From Pseudidiomarina aquimaris (lineage in GTDB: Bacteria; Pseudomonadota; Gammaproteobacteria; Enterobacterales; Alteromonadaceae): a DNA stretch of 64,000 nt. A program made the position numbers and the translations under genes. Position 1 is the stretch's first letter. Each line of letters starts with the position of its first letter. The DNA lies in assembly GCF_003987395.1 (NCBI RefSeq), contig NZ_PIPT01000007.1:62001-126000 (forward strand), given 5' to 3'. Of the stretch, positions 37,172 to 46,334 are shown one piece after another. Below the pieces are notes generated by a model. It was not told the origin of the DNA, made no database searches, and saw nothing but the letters and a program-made list of their open reading frames with translations.

Positions 37172-37804
37172 ATGAACAAACTGATATGGGTTGTTGATTC
37201 GCCATTCTCACGCTCAATTAAGTGGTTAATGTTGCAAAGTGAAATGGAACATAGTGAACACTTGCTCACTTGGGATGCCATGAAAAGTCACCGCTTGCTG
37301 GTTGAGTGCAATCCTAAGGTACAAGTTCCCACCCTCATCGCTAAAGAGGAAGTCCTTAGCGACTCACTGCTGATTATACTGCGGTTGTTGGGACACGACT
37401 GGCACCGCACCACGGACGCCAAACTGTTTCGCCTGGGCGATTGCGACTTTGAAGCGACACTGATTTTTTTGTTTCGCGCGAACCTTCTGGAACGTCAATT
37501 TGGCCCCAGCCAAGAAAGTAAATTCATGCGTGGGGCCGGCGTTGCGAACTACCAAAAAAGCGTTGATGTACTGCTTGACCATTTGTTGGTTAACACAGGG
37601 AAGGTCGAAGTGAACGTGGGTTTAGTTTTGGTTTTCTCGATGGTGCTCATTGCACGTTTCATCGGCCAATTTGATGCGATGCATGATTATCGTCTTGAGG
37701 AACTGCTGCAGCTCAATGATGCCCTAGCTGCAGATCCCGACTATCAAAAACTCGCGCAAGATTACAACGGCCGACAAGGCCAACAATGGCCGTTCTTTCT
37801 TTAA
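37172..37804 (+). CDS. Glutathione S-transferase-like protein
   Basis: About 210 residues from ATG 37172 (GGAACG upstream). The N-terminal thioredoxin-like domain shows SPFSRSIKWLM and the cis-proline motif NPKVQVPTLI, with SDSLLIILRLL in place of the ESxAI glutathione-binding helix start. The C-terminal part is helical as in GSTs. It ends the operon that begins with the metallo-beta-lactamase-fold gene. A cytosolic location contrasts with its two exported operon partners, which hints at detoxification or redox support rather than a complex. Confidence 0.72.
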   Translation: MNKLIWVVDSPFSRSIKWLMLQSEMEHSEHLLTWDAMKSHRLLVECNPKVQVPTLIAKEEVLSDSLLIILRLLGHDWHRTTDAKLFRLGDCDFEATLIFLFRANLLERQFGPSQESKFMRGAGVANYQKSVDVLLDHLLVNTGKVEVNVGLVLVFSMVLIARFIGQFDAMHDYRLEELLQLNDALAADPDYQKLAQDYNGRQGQQWPFFL

Positions 37805-37882
37805 GCCGTCACCAGCCTTAGCATAGCGGTTGTGGGTGATGACAGCAGTGAGATTATTTGGGACTGATTTGAACGCCGAGCC

Positions 37883-37948
37883 AAGTTAAAAATATTTGAC
37901 ATGGTTAATTTCTGCACATAAACTCGCCATGTTAACTATTTTTAACTT
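37883..37948. promoter_or_regulatory. Strong promoter flanked by perfect 12-bp inverted repeats
   Basis: AAGTTAAAAATA (37883-37894) and TATTTTTAACTT (37937-37948) are perfect inverted copies. Between them lies TTGACA (37896-37901), 17 bp, then TAAACT (37919-37924), a good sigma-70 promoter. The following operon encodes a membrane protein and an XRE regulator, so the repeats are probable autoregulatory operators. Inner CATGGTTAA and CATGTTAAC motifs may be additional half-sites. Confidence 0.6.
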
Positions 37949-37960
37949 GAGGAAATACAC

Positions 37961-38380
37961 ATGGCTTTTAAAGAAAAATCAGCCTGGCTAATGTTAATTG
38001 CAACCTTGGTAGTTGGGCTCTACATGACGTATGCGGTCGTGCATACATACATGGAACTTCAGCAAGTTCCTGCGGTACTTCCGGTATTTATTAAACTCAC
38101 GGTCACTTTAATTATTCTAAGTGTGATCGGCCAAATCGTGCTGGCTATCGCCAATCATAAGCAGGCTGAGCAAAAAGCCGATGAGCGAGAAAAAGTGTTC
38201 ATTCGTCGGGGGCAAGCTGCAGCGGGCAGTGTATTAGCATTTGGCGTTGTCGCCTCGCTCATCCATTTTCTGTTCTTAAGTGATGGCAACCTGCTCTTTT
38301 ATAGTTGCTTGCTGAGCTTAGTCGTGGCTCAAGTCGTCGAATACGCGGTGCAAATTGCTAGCTTCCGTCGAGGTTATTGA
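37961..38380 (+). CDS. Four-helix membrane protein paired with an XRE regulator
   Basis: 139 residues with four predicted membrane helices (about 10-27, 40-62, 86-103, 108-127) and a charged cytosolic loop KQAEQKADEREKVFIRRG. This pattern is common in DUF2178-like proteins encoded directly upstream of small XRE regulators. The start codon follows GAGG. The next gene overlaps or adjoins its stop, giving a coupled two-gene unit. Function unknown; the regulator may respond to it or simply control its level. Confidence 0.72.
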   Translation: MAFKEKSAWLMLIATLVVGLYMTYAVVHTYMELQQVPAVLPVFIKLTVTLIILSVIGQIVLAIANHKQAEQKADEREKVFIRRGQAAAGSVLAFGVVASLIHFLFLSDGNLLFYSCLLSLVVAQVVEYAVQIASFRRGY

Positions 38381-38382
38381 TC

Positions 38383-38592
38383 ATGTTGCCTATCGGAAAC
38401 TGCGTACGCGAATTACGCGCAGAAAACGGTGATATGACCCAAGGCGAACTGGGCGAGCGGGTAGGTGTGACACGCCAAACGATAGCGGCGATTGAACAAC
38501 GTCGCTACTCACCGTCCTTGGAAACGGCTTTTCGTATTGCCAAAGTTTTCAACAAAAGCCTTATTGATGTATTTTGGTTTGATGAAACCTAA
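38383..38592 (+). CDS. Small XRE-family transcriptional regulator
   Basis: 69 residues from ATG 38383, chosen because GAGG lies 9 bp upstream; an in-frame TTG at 38377 would overlap the previous stop. Nearly the whole protein is a helix-turn-helix (MTQGELGERVGVTRQTIAAIEQRRYSPSLETAFRIAKVF), the YozG/YvaO-type minimal regulator. Its most likely target is its own promoter region at 37883-37948. Confidence 0.88.
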   Translation: MLPIGNCVRELRAENGDMTQGELGERVGVTRQTIAAIEQRRYSPSLETAFRIAKVFNKSLIDVFWFDET

Positions 38593-38611
38593 TTTGGCTT
38601 AAACCACTGTC

Positions 38612-39646
38612 ATGATGCTTGCACCTATCGAACTACTACCGGTGAACGTTGTTCAACTTCTCATGCTGTTCGTGAGTGTGTTAGCAATCGCCATGCTACG
38701 AGGGCAACCTCGCTACACCGGTTTGGTTTTGGCCTTTTTGGTGCAAGCCCTCGCTGTGCTCTTTAATTTTTTAGAAGAACTGCGGTTTGTGCCAGTGTTC
38801 GTTACACCAGCCATGAGCCTTGCCGGTGGGCCAAGCCTCTATCTATTTGTCAGGGTTTTGGTGCGGCCGGAGCAACCGCTCGTAGGGCGTGATGCCGTGC
38901 ATTTTGTGCCGGCACTCGTTGCCCTCTTTTTCGCCAGCCACATCGGCTGGGTTCTCGCACTGGGCGCATTGAGTCAACTCATTTACTTAAAACTGTCACT
39001 GGTGTTGTTGCTGCGCTACGAGCGCGCAATTAAGGAGCGCAGGGCTGACACCGAGCGCTTGCAACTGCGCTGGCTAATGTGGTTGCTTTTCACTCTAATG
39101 GGCTTAATCGTCATTGAAATCGTGCGCGCCAACCTGCAACCTTTCCTACCCTACGAACTGCGCAATCAGTGGTATTTCATCGACCAAGTCATTCTGCTTT
39201 TATTGCTCGCCGGCTTTCTGGTTGGGATTGTTCGCCAGCCTGAAGTTTTCGATGATTTGCAGGAGTTCGAGGAAGCTGAAAAAGCCAACGCGCAAGCTTC
39301 AAATGAACAGGCGCTTGGTCTCTTCACCGAAATTGATCGCTTAGTCAAAACAGAAGAGCTTTTTCTCAAGCCGCGCCTGGCGCTGCAAGATATTGCTTCC
39401 CTCACAGGCCTCAATGCCAAAGATATCTCGTGGGCGATTAATCAGGGCGGGCAAACGAGCTTTTCCGACTACATCAACCAACTACGCATTGCGCAAGTGG
39501 TTGAGATGGCGCAATCGCAACCACAAAAATCACTGCTGGATATCGCGCTAGATGCTGGTTTTAGTTCCAAGTCTTCTTTCAATGCGGTATTCAAAAAACA
39601 GACCGGCATGCCACCCAGTCGCTACTTAAAAAGTCTAGAATCTTGA
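38612..39646 (+). CDS. Membrane-anchored AraC-family regulator
   Basis: 344 residues: about seven N-terminal membrane helices and a C-terminal AraC domain (about 245-344) with DAGFSSKSSFNAVFKKQTGMPPSRYLKS. It is paralogous in full length to the protein at 26154-27245. It starts 19 bp after the XRE gene and 70 bp before an exported amidohydrolase on the same strand, its likely regulatory target. Confidence 0.87.
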   Translation: MMLAPIELLPVNVVQLLMLFVSVLAIAMLRGQPRYTGLVLAFLVQALAVLFNFLEELRFVPVFVTPAMSLAGGPSLYLFVRVLVRPEQPLVGRDAVHFVPALVALFFASHIGWVLALGALSQLIYLKLSLVLLLRYERAIKERRADTERLQLRWLMWLLFTLMGLIVIEIVRANLQPFLPYELRNQWYFIDQVILLLLLAGFLVGIVRQPEVFDDLQEFEEAEKANAQASNEQALGLFTEIDRLVKTEELFLKPRLALQDIASLTGLNAKDISWAINQGGQTSFSDYINQLRIAQVVEMAQSQPQKSLLDIALDAGFSSKSSFNAVFKKQTGMPPSRYLKSLES

Positions 39647-39716
39647 TTCTGGTCGCCGTTCGGTCACCCGCAAACTAGGCTACAGGCACAAACAACAGTG
39701 CTTGGAGTCTACCCAT

Positions 39717-41159
39717 ATGAAAACTAGCAAATTGAAAACCTTTCCGCGGAGTTGCCTGCGCGGCACTGCCATACTCTTGCTCGCGCTTTTTACCCTCGCA
39801 GCATTGCTGTGGCTCTATCAAGACCTAGAGAGCGGAGAAACTAAACTGAATCTCGATAGATCGCAAAGCTTCGTTCTTACCAATGTCAACGTACTGACAA
39901 TGAATGACCAGCAAGTGCTTTTAGATCAGGCGATCGTGGTGCGCGATGGTGTCATCACTGAATTAAGTCCCATGACGCAAGTCACCGCCGATGATCTATC
40001 AATCATCGATGGCAAACAAGCCTACGTCATGCCGGGGCTTATTGACGCTCACGTGCATGTCTTAGATCGTAGCTATGCTAAGTCGGCGTTAGCGGCTGGG
40101 GTGACCACTGTGCGCAACATGGGCGGTTTTCCTTACCACCTAAAGTGGCGCAAAGAGCTCGAATCCGGTGAGTGGTTCGGCAGCCGCATGGTCGTCTCTA
40201 GCCCTATATTTAATAGTATCGAACAAGGCGATCCGCTTGCACACTTCCGGGTGAATGATCCTGAGCTTGCGCGTCAGGCAGTGCGCGACTACATTGCCGA
40301 AGGCTACGATTTTATTAAAGTTTATGAAGGCTTACATGCGCAAACGTACAGCGCCATCTTAGCCGAAGCAAACACGCTTGGGGTAATGGTCGCAGGGCAC
40401 CCTTCGTATGACTTAATGCACAAAAACCTAGCTGAGCATGGCGCGCTGCGGACCTTTGAGCATAGCGAAGAAATCTACGATGGCTTTTTAGCGCAAACTT
40501 TTGACGACTCAAAAGCCGAAACGGCAGCACAGTTTTTTGTCGACCACGATGTTGCGCTCGTACCCACCTTGGCGGTTAATCGTGAGCTAACCCGCCTCAG
40601 CAACGAAAAATATGAGTACTTGCAGCAAACTGACCAAGCGGCAATCACGCCTTTCGCGCGCTTTATTTATGAGCAGACATCGTTTAAACGCTGGCTCAAT
40701 GCATCGCCAGAGCTAGCGGCTTACAACCTAGAAGTTGATGCGTACCTGCATCATCTGACCCAACTCATGCACGAGCGTGGCGTAACATTAGTTCTGGGTT
40801 CCGATGCCGGAGCGTTAACTGGATTGCCAGGCCCCGCCACCATTGATGAAATAGAGCTGATGGTTGCCGCTGGTATTGCACCGCACGCAGCTCTTGCCGC
40901 GGCTACAGTCAACGCTGCGCACAGCGTCGACATGGACCAACAACTTGGCCGCGTTGCGGTTGGTTTTCAGGCCGATTTGATCGTGCTAAACGACAACCCA
41001 CTTAGCAAGGTAGAAACCCTGCGCGACCCGATGATGGTGATTCAACAAGGTCGCGCTTTTGACCGTGCAGACCTCAATCAACTGCAAGTTGAGGCACATC
41101 ATCATTCAGGCTGGCTGTTGAGTGTCGCTCGGCATCTGAATTATCTGCTATTTGGTTAG
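39717..41159 (+). CDS. Exported amidohydrolase
   Basis: About 480 residues from ATG 39717 (GGAG upstream). An N-terminal hydrophobic segment (residues ~16-35) anchors or exports it. Amidohydrolase motifs: PGLIDAHVHV with two His ligands, FIKVYEGL carrying the probable carboxylated or bridging Lys, VAGHPSY, FEHSEE, and LGSDAGALTG with the catalytic Asp; the end VGFQADLIVLNDNPL is typical. Relatives are exported imidazolonepropionase-like or Xaa-Pro dipeptidase-like hydrolases. Its last 86 bp overlap the convergent gene at 41074-41910. Confidence 0.88.
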   Translation: MKTSKLKTFPRSCLRGTAILLLALFTLAALLWLYQDLESGETKLNLDRSQSFVLTNVNVLTMNDQQVLLDQAIVVRDGVITELSPMTQVTADDLSIIDGKQAYVMPGLIDAHVHVLDRSYAKSALAAGVTTVRNMGGFPYHLKWRKELESGEWFGSRMVVSSPIFNSIEQGDPLAHFRVNDPELARQAVRDYIAEGYDFIKVYEGLHAQTYSAILAEANTLGVMVAGHPSYDLMHKNLAEHGALRTFEHSEEIYDGFLAQTFDDSKAETAAQFFVDHDVALVPTLAVNRELTRLSNEKYEYLQQTDQAAITPFARFIYEQTSFKRWLNASPELAAYNLEVDAYLHHLTQLMHERGVTLVLGSDAGALTGLPGPATIDEIELMVAAGIAPHAALAAATVNAAHSVDMDQQLGRVAVGFQADLIVLNDNPLSKVETLRDPMMVIQQGRAFDRADLNQLQVEAHHHSGWLLSVARHLNYLLFG

Positions 41160-41910
41160 CCACAAAAGAGGTACTAAAACGGCGCTCGCTGAACGTCGAT
41201 TCGAAGTCTTGACTCGATTCGCTTTCGCTTACAAATAAATAGCCGTCATGCAGTGCATAGTGTTCTATGCTTTTACCCGCAGCGTTTACATCAAAAAAGA
41301 AGTAGGCGCTGCCATCACCATAAAAGTTAAGCTCAGCTTTAACTGGGTAAAGCTCTTCGGTAACAGTTAAGTGATAGTCGGCCTCAAACTCGTTGACGTA
41401 ACCACGCAATTCTTCGTCATCGATCAGCGCATCCAGAGGCAGCGCGTACTCGAACCGCAACTGTTGTTGTTCGGGCATAGCTACCACGCGAACAAGATTA
41501 CCGATGCGAATTCGCTCGATAATGGCATCACGCGGATGGAACAAGTCAACCAGTTCGGCAACGTCAAAATACTCCATGGCGAACGCAGTTTCAGAGGGTG
41601 TGTCGTCACTGCGGCCTTGATTTAACAGGCGAATCACTTCCGCTGGGTAACTGACTTGTAGGCCGTCAGCGCTGGTCCGCACCGCTGTCGTGAGTTGTCC
41701 AAACTCACGTTTGTCGTTGCGCAGGTTAAGTGCCTCAAAACTGGCATTAAGATTAACCTGTAGTGTATCCGTTGGTGTGACCGGCAATTGGGCTAAGTGC
41801 TGTTCCAGCTTTTGTTGATAAGCACTGGCATCCAGTTCACTAGCCATAGCTGCTGCTGAGCCGAAGAGCAAGGCGCTGCCAAGCAATAAGATAGAAGTGA
41901 GTTTTAACAT
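41074..41910 (-). CDS. Secreted protein of unknown function
   Basis: 278 residues with a signal peptide ending AMAS. The mature part is acidic, beta-rich and without cysteines; I recognise no family. Its 3' end overlaps the convergent amidohydrolase gene by 86 bp, an unusually deep tail-to-tail overlap. It is divergent from the CadC-like regulator at 41993, with only 82 bp between starts, so that regulator may control it. An inverted repeat ATGAACT/AGTTCAT (41932-41938 and 41962-41968) lies in that gap. Confidence 0.6.
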   Translation of the reverse strand: MLKLTSILLLGSALLFGSAAAMASELDASAYQQKLEQHLAQLPVTPTDTLQVNLNASFEALNLRNDKREFGQLTTAVRTSADGLQVSYPAEVIRLLNQGRSDDTPSETAFAMEYFDVAELVDLFHPRDAIIERIRIGNLVRVVAMPEQQQLRFEYALPLDALIDDEELRGYVNEFEADYHLTVTEELYPVKAELNFYGDGSAYFFFDVNAAGKSIEHYALHDGYLFVSESESSQDFESTFSERRFSTSFVANQIADNSDAERHSTASLNDDVPQLAVD

Positions 41911-41992
41911 TTTGAATACTCAATCGACATAATGAACTTACAGACCCTGAGTGATTCAAAGAGTTCATAGGAAAAGGTAGGAAACCCGTTAG

Positions 41993-43498
41993 ATGGACCA
42001 AGATAATGCAACGCCCGTCTATTTTGACGACGCCACCGGCACTCTGGTATTCGCTGATGAGCGCATTGAGTTGCGTCCGAAAACCTATGCGGTAGCGAAG
42101 TTCTTAGCCGCACACCCACAACAAGTCTGTTCCAAAGAAACGATCATGAATGCGGTGTGGGAAAACAGCTTTGTTGAAGATCAGGCCGTCTTCCAATCGA
42201 TTAACGAGATCCGGCGGAAATTTGCGCCCACTGCGGTGATTCAAACCTATCCGCGTCGTGGCTATGCGTGGTTACTTCCCACTACCTCACAACCTGCCAT
42301 TCAATCGCAAACGCAAACGGCTACGAAGCGCTCAAAACCGCGCTGGCTGCTTTTGTCCGTTCTTGTGCCTGTATTGCTGGGTTCTGTGACCATCGGTTGG
42401 TTTTCTTTCGTTGATACCGGCGAGAGGTCATCGTGGCTACAAGAAAGGCCGCGCTCGAAAACAACCAAACACCAAGCCTTGATGGTATTGCCTACGGATA
42501 CTACCGCGCTCACCAACGACGACCGCGGCCTAGGTTTTGGTGCCTTGCAAACCGTTCTCCAGCGGCTACCGACCGACAGCGACCGTACCGTTTTTCAGGC
42601 CAGTGATGTTTTGGACATCATGGACCGTAAGCCGGTTGCCGAGCCAGCGGACTATTTTGCCGTCTCGGGGGCAACACAAATCATTAGTAGTAAGCTAAGT
42701 GGCGTACCCGGTGAATACTCGTTGCTTTTTACCGTGTGGCATAGAGACGGTACGCAACGCCATGGCGTGTTACACGGCGGAACCCTTGAACAGGTCATTA
42801 GCGATTATACCGAAGCGCTGATGCTGCAGTTGTTCGGTGAATTAGCGCGCCCTCATCGCGGCGCTTCCTCGCTGTTAACCACGACTTTAACGCATCGAGC
42901 GATGACACTGCTTGCACAGGGCGAAACCCAAGCGGCGATTCCCTACCTCGAAAGTGCGGTGCTTGAGCACCCTGAAGAACCCATGCAGCGCTTTTTGCTC
43001 GCGCGCAGTTACTTGCATTTGGGCCAAGCGGAATCCGCGCTGCCGCATATTGAAGCCGGACTTACGGCGCTTGACGCTCTGCCCCCACAGCCACTCCGTG
43101 GGCGACTTCTTTATTTGAAAGGTGTTGCGCTTATGGCCAATAACCTGCCAGCGGCGAGTCATTTTCTCCGCGCCGCACAAGAAACAGCCGAGGCTCAACA
43201 GGACTGGCTATATCATGCGTATGCAAAGGCAATGCAAGGTCAGGTACTTATTCAACAACAGCGGTTTAGTGAAGCGGAGCCTCTTCTAGCCGAGTCACTT
43301 CGCTATCAACAGCTCTTGAATTGCCCACTTGGTATCGTGCAAGGGCATTTGGACTATTTTGACTTTTACTTCGCGCAAGGAAACACCGCGAAAGCGCGCG
43401 CTGAGTTACAACTCGCTGAACAAATAGTTCTTGAACGCAACCTCGAAATGGTCCAGTCCACCATTGAAGACTACAAGATTAAATCAATTAAATCATAA
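41993..43498 (+). CDS. CadC-like membrane regulator with TPR sensor domain
   Basis: 501 residues. Residues 10-105 form an OmpR/PhoB-type winged helix (LRPKTYAVAKFLAAHPQQVCSKETIMNAVW...YPRRGYAWLLP), then a linker, one membrane helix (about 120-142) and a periplasmic part whose C-terminal half is TPR repeats (about 290-500). The architecture is that of ToxR/CadC one-component regulators. It heads a run of genes for an amidohydrolase lipoprotein, a trypsin-like protease and an alpha/beta hydrolase. A second protein of the same design is encoded at 60154-61479. Confidence 0.85.
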   Translation: MDQDNATPVYFDDATGTLVFADERIELRPKTYAVAKFLAAHPQQVCSKETIMNAVWENSFVEDQAVFQSINEIRRKFAPTAVIQTYPRRGYAWLLPTTSQPAIQSQTQTATKRSKPRWLLLSVLVPVLLGSVTIGWFSFVDTGERSSWLQERPRSKTTKHQALMVLPTDTTALTNDDRGLGFGALQTVLQRLPTDSDRTVFQASDVLDIMDRKPVAEPADYFAVSGATQIISSKLSGVPGEYSLLFTVWHRDGTQRHGVLHGGTLEQVISDYTEALMLQLFGELARPHRGASSLLTTTLTHRAMTLLAQGETQAAIPYLESAVLEHPEEPMQRFLLARSYLHLGQAESALPHIEAGLTALDALPPQPLRGRLLYLKGVALMANNLPAASHFLRAAQETAEAQQDWLYHAYAKAMQGQVLIQQQRFSEAEPLLAESLRYQQLLNCPLGIVQGHLDYFDFYFAQGNTAKARAELQLAEQIVLERNLEMVQSTIEDYKIKSIKS

Positions 43499-43590
43499 AC
43501 CTATAAATTATAGAGTTCTTATAGAGGAGTTCTAAGCCTTTCCCTTCATGTCTTGCCATGCTGTTCCGACAACGAACAGAGGATGTAAAC

Positions 43591-45456
43591 ATGAAAATAA
43601 AGTCTCTCGCTAAATCACTTATGTATTGTGGTCTTGTCACCGCGCTTACGGCATGTTCTAGCTCGGGTATCGACCGCTCAGATCTCGATGAAACAATTCA
43701 GCGCTACCATGCAGTGGTGCTGGACCAAGAGCCAGTAACTTTAAACTCACGCGTACCTGAAGGGATGGTAACGGGAGCAAGTTATGGTTTATTCGATGAA
43801 CTTGATGGTGATTCCGAAGATATGATTTCTGGTGTGCTCGCCGGTGTTCTCGTCGGTGGCGTCGTCAGCGCCCTCGCTGATGGCTCGAATGAAGCGATTC
43901 GCTACCGCCTTTACCATCAAGGCAAAGGCGAATTTGCCGTCATCAGTAAACAACAGCTCGATGAAGATGTTCAGTGCGTTGAAGTACATCAAGCGCAACA
44001 GGTCAAACTCTATGCTGTCGATGCGGAATTTTGTCAACAAGCCCAGAACGAAGCGTCAGTAAAAGCGGTTTACGGCGCTCAAGTTCAGCGAATGGGTAGC
44101 AACGATTGGCGCACCGCAACGGTGATCATCGAAGGCGATAGCATCGCCGCAGTTACCGAAATCAATGAGGAAATTCCCGCCGGAGCACAACTGATTGATG
44201 CGCGGGATACATGGCTCATTCCAGGCCTCATCGATGGCCATGTGCACTTATCGCAGAGTGGTAGCGCCTTCACGCGGCCTGATATTATTGGTGCAACGGC
44301 GCTACACAGCTATGACCAAGATCAGGCATGGCTTACCAATCAGTTGCCAGATATCTTGCATGACTACCTTCGCCTCGGAATCACGACCATCGCAGATTTA
44401 GGCGGTCCGACGCAACGTCTTCACAGCCGTAATCAGCTTGACTGCACGACAGGGTGCCCCACCATTTTAAGCGCTGGCGAATTAATTAGTGTTGTTCCCG
44501 TAGCCCCGCTGACCGGTAACGACGGTCCGACATTTATGACGACCCAAACGCCAGCAGAGGCAACGGCCGCGGTCAAAATGCAACGCGGCTTTGGCGCACA
44601 AATTAGCAAGTTTGTCTTTACTAACGAAGGAGGTTTGAGTCCGCAGCAGTTGCAACAGCATTTTTATGCCGCAATGGCTGAAGCGAAAGCCCATGGCCAG
44701 ATTGTTGCCGTGCATGCGCAAGACTTGGACTACGCCAAGGCAGCGATACGTGCAGGTGCAGATATTTTGGTGCACGGCGTTATGACTGCAGCTATCGACC
44801 GCGAGTTTATCGAATTAGCGCAAGCGCATGATGTTACCTACATGCCCACGCTCACGGCTTATGAGCACTATCTTTCGATTTTTAAACAACAACTCACGTT
44901 TACTGAGTTCGAACAGCGGTTTGCCGACGCCTATGTGCTGAATTCCTTCGTCGAATTACAGGAAAATCTTCCTGCGACGGAACAGATGTTTCAGATCTTT
45001 ACCCGCTATGTGCCTTTAGTCGATGCCAGTCCAGAAGAACGTAGCGCGTTATCAGCTCAAGAACAAGCCATCGTACAACAGCTCGAAGCCCTCTTCTCAC
45101 AACGCATATTGCAGGTGCAATTCAGCAATTTACGTGCTGCGCTTGAGGCCGGCTTGAAGGTTGGTTTTGGTACCGATGCAGGAAATCCGGGAACCCTACA
45201 CGCCGTTGCTGTCGCAGAAGAAATTCGCGCATGGCAGCGCGCAGGGGTTGATGCTGCGGCGATTTTTCAGGCTTTAACCATTGGCAATGCTTTGGCTTTC
45301 GACATGGCACAGCAGCAAGGTGGTATCGCACAAGGCAAAACGGCGACGTTTAACTTGCTGCAACGTGATCCCTTAGAAGATCCCCAAGCCTTGTTAGCTC
45401 CCACACACGTTTTTCAGGGCGGTAGCCTGGTTTATGTCGCGGATGACAGCTTATGA
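43591..45456 (+). CDS. Lipoprotein amidohydrolase
   Basis: About 621 residues from ATG 43591 (AGGATG upstream); the longer frame from 43558 has no ribosome binding site. A lipobox LTAC-SSSG makes it a lipoprotein. The first ~160 residues are a separate domain with a glycine-rich hydrophobic hairpin (GVLAGVLVGGVVSAL), unusual for the family. The amidohydrolase domain has PGLIDGHVHL, ISKFVFTNEGG, VAVHAQD, LVHGV and GFGTDAGNPG. It overlaps the protease gene by 4 bp, implying translational coupling. Confidence 0.87.
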   Translation: MKIKSLAKSLMYCGLVTALTACSSSGIDRSDLDETIQRYHAVVLDQEPVTLNSRVPEGMVTGASYGLFDELDGDSEDMISGVLAGVLVGGVVSALADGSNEAIRYRLYHQGKGEFAVISKQQLDEDVQCVEVHQAQQVKLYAVDAEFCQQAQNEASVKAVYGAQVQRMGSNDWRTATVIIEGDSIAAVTEINEEIPAGAQLIDARDTWLIPGLIDGHVHLSQSGSAFTRPDIIGATALHSYDQDQAWLTNQLPDILHDYLRLGITTIADLGGPTQRLHSRNQLDCTTGCPTILSAGELISVVPVAPLTGNDGPTFMTTQTPAEATAAVKMQRGFGAQISKFVFTNEGGLSPQQLQQHFYAAMAEAKAHGQIVAVHAQDLDYAKAAIRAGADILVHGVMTAAIDREFIELAQAHDVTYMPTLTAYEHYLSIFKQQLTFTEFEQRFADAYVLNSFVELQENLPATEQMFQIFTRYVPLVDASPEERSALSAQEQAIVQQLEALFSQRILQVQFSNLRAALEAGLKVGFGTDAGNPGTLHAVAVAEEIRAWQRAGVDAAAIFQALTIGNALAFDMAQQQGGIAQGKTATFNLLQRDPLEDPQALLAPTHVFQGGSLVYVADDSL

Positions 45457-46334
45457 ACAGCAAATTCAGTTTATCTGTTTGGCTCTATGGCATGCTCGGT
45501 ATCGGCCTGTGTCTATTCGCAATCAATGCTTTGGCAAAACCCATTGTGATTCGCCATGACGTTAAAGACACTCACTATTTGGCGACACAGGACGACTTCC
45601 CTCCTCTCGCGACGCTCTACAAGATTGGTGCGCACGGCACGCTGGTAAAACCGCAATGGGTTGTGACCGCAGCGCACACGGTTTTTTGTGTTACGCCAGG
45701 GACCGCGATTCGCATCGGTGACCAGATCGTCGAAGTGAAAGCGCGATACAGCCACCCTGACTACCGACGCGGTGGCGACAACGATATCGCACTCATCGAA
45801 CTAGCGCAGCCACTCACATCGCCAACCCCTGCCCGCCTCTATGCAGGAAGTAACGAGGCAGGCAAAGACGTTTGGTTTATCGGCTCTGGCGCAACCGGCA
45901 ACGGCTTAACTGGGCCAACGGTCAATTACAAGGCCAACGCCGGCGTGCTGCGCAAGGCACAGAATCGCGTGGAAAAAGCCCGTGGCAATGAAATTTCATT
46001 CGTTTTTGACCGTGGCGACAAAGCACTGCCACTAGAAGGTGTTTCGGGCAACGGTGACAGTGGCGGGCCAGCCTTTATGCGACGCGGCAACACCTACTGG
46101 CTCCTCGGCATTAGTTCCCGTGCGGACTCTTGGTTCAAAGACGTCGGCGAGTATGGCGTGAACGAAGTCTATACCCGTATTTCTGCTCACTTACCGTGGC
46201 TCGAAGCCATGTTCGCGGCTACGCGCGCACAACGATTACAAATGAGTTCAGCTGAGCGCTTCGTGCAACCTGGGATCGAGGATATCGATAGCGTGTGCAG
46301 CCAGATCAACTATAGCCCTATTAAGGACATCTAA
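45453..46334 (+). CDS. Trypsin-like serine protease (S1 family), exported
   Basis: 293 residues with an N-terminal signal/anchor. The catalytic triad is intact: His75 in VTAAH, Asp111 in DNDIALIEL and Ser203 in GNGDSGGPAF. It is not DegP-like: no PDZ domain follows. The coding frame is coupled at both ends (4-bp overlap with the amidohydrolase gene and stop-start contact with the next gene), so four proteins appear to be made together. Substrate unknown. Confidence 0.9.
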   Translation: MNSKFSLSVWLYGMLGIGLCLFAINALAKPIVIRHDVKDTHYLATQDDFPPLATLYKIGAHGTLVKPQWVVTAAHTVFCVTPGTAIRIGDQIVEVKARYSHPDYRRGGDNDIALIELAQPLTSPTPARLYAGSNEAGKDVWFIGSGATGNGLTGPTVNYKANAGVLRKAQNRVEKARGNEISFVFDRGDKALPLEGVSGNGDSGGPAFMRRGNTYWLLGISSRADSWFKDVGEYGVNEVYTRISAHLPWLEAMFAATRAQRLQMSSAERFVQPGIEDIDSVCSQINYSPIKDI

